From Gloeophyllum trabeum ATCC 11539 (Eukaryota; Basidiomycota; Agaricomycetes; Gloeophyllales; Gloeophyllaceae), in contig NW_006920410.1 of assembly GCF_000344685.1 (NCBI RefSeq), positions 1,563,262 to 1,627,261 on the forward strand: DNA of 64,000 nucleotides, given 5' to 3'. Each line of letters starts with the position of its first letter. Positions within the stretch are counted from its first letter, which is position 1. A program made the position numbers and the translations under genes. This document shows, one piece after another, positions 63,291-64,000 of this stretch. The notes beneath the pieces were generated by a model, which worked only from the letters and a program-made list of their open reading frames with translations, did no database searches and had not been told where the DNA came from.

Positions 63291-64000
63291 CGGAGCTTAT
63301 TCGACACAGCGCTAGCACGCCTCTAGGCTTCTATGGGCTCTAAAAGACTTTTTCTATTTAGCTCCGGACTTCCCAACATCCTCGAGGCGTACTCGGACCC
63401 ATTCAGCGATTTAGCTCCGCGCACCGAAGCTCCGGAGTGACTTAACCAATGCGACTTCTAGCTGCATTAGCTCCGGGACCCGCGGACACTTCTATCGAGG
63501 GGCGTCTTCCTCATGCCCACCCTCCAGCACTCACTCCCCCTCGTTTCCGTCAAGATACCGAAGGTGCGGACGCATACGAGTCACCATAAGGTCAGCATCA
63601 GTCAGCAAAACGGCCGGAGGTAATTAACACGTGACCGGCGTGTCGCACGGAGTGATGGGACCACTTGGGTCAGGTGGCGAAGCATCGAGGCGACCTATAG
63701 GGGCTGGAAAGAGCAAGTGGGAGCGCAAGAGAGTCGTATGGTATATGGTATAGCGGAGGAAAGTGCTGAGCAATCCTGTGGGTAGCGGCGTTTATTTGTT
63801 ATTTATCTCCGAACGGTCGCAAAGCCATTCCTGTAGTATAAATTGTACAAAGTAGCATACAGAAAAATAAGTTTCGACTTCACCATCTCAGAGAATTAGT
63901 GTTACGATCTCAGCGACCCGAGAAGTTCGAAAGCGTCGAACCTAGCGAATTATACCCGATCCTAGCTTTGCCAATAGGCCTGACTCGTCGAGTGAATTAT
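63291..64000. other. Right-edge region, no gene supported
   Basis: Contains several irregular copies of (T)TAGCTCCG between about 63350 and 63475 on alternating strands, then ordinary-looking intergenic DNA with A/T-rich stretches near 63780-63890. No coding frame, tRNA or element end is supported. Confidence 0.4.

Overview
This looks like nuclear DNA of a basidiomycete fungus, most likely an Agaricomycete. Almost every gene is split by short introns of about 45-60 nt with GT..AG ends. The gene content is fungal: Mdm1, Nan1, an MSC7-type aldehyde dehydrogenase, a Ybt1-type ABC transporter, class I myosin with SH3, and a Brh2/BRCA2 orthologue. Two nuclear tRNA genes are present. Exon coordinates in the entries come from hand splicing; a model was accepted only when its phases closed and the protein matched a known family, so exact ends of weakly conserved exons can be off.

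Layout. 1-16.3 kb: the 5' part of a WDR75/Nan1 WD40 protein (runs off the left edge), a SAM methyltransferase-like protein, an AIFM2/AMID-like oxidoreductase, the circularly permuted GTPase GNL1, a 26-exon ABCC transporter and an MSC7-like aldehyde dehydrogenase with a 5-nt microexon. 17.1-22.5 kb: a secreted RNase T2, an ACT-domain gene broken near its start by a 522-bp inverted-repeat element, tRNA-Cys and the alpha subunit of the mitochondrial processing peptidase. 22.6-30.8 kb: Brh2/BRCA2, a taxilin-like protein carrying an internal SUMO-like domain, and UDP-GlcNAc pyrophosphorylase. 32.7-39.3 kb: exo-beta-1,3-glucanase (GH5), a single-pass membrane protein, a 90-residue membrane protein divergent from riboflavin synthase, and a serine/proline-rich coiled-coil protein. 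39.5-48.8 kb: class I myosin, directly preceded on the same strand by a UNC-45/She4/Cro1-type myosin chaperone, then tRNA m1A58 methyltransferase subunit TRM6. 49-57.3 kb: Mdm1/SNX13-type PXA-RGS-PX-nexin protein, an oxaloacetate-type mitochondrial carrier, tRNA-Trp and the H/ACA snoRNP assembly factor NAF1.

From 57.3 kb to the right edge the character changes. Ordinary genes stop and the DNA holds a diverged tandem repeat of about 0.5 kb, hairpins, fragments of a BED-finger-like transposon gene and, on the other strand, a hAT transposase lacking its N-terminus. This is the accessory, transposon-rich part.

Functional links: UDP-GlcNAc pyrophosphorylase and the glucanase are divergent cell-wall genes. 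The myosin and its predicted chaperone are tandem neighbours. GNL1, Nan1, NAF1 and TRM6 all serve ribosome or tRNA/RNA maturation but are not clustered. The strongest unusual observations are the precise transposon disruption of the ACT-domain gene (9-bp target duplication, empty site restores the frame), the SUMO-like insertion in a taxilin-like coiled coil, the myosin-chaperone linkage, six regular FxSA (BRC-like) motifs in Brh2, three GC-AG introns and a 5-nt exon.
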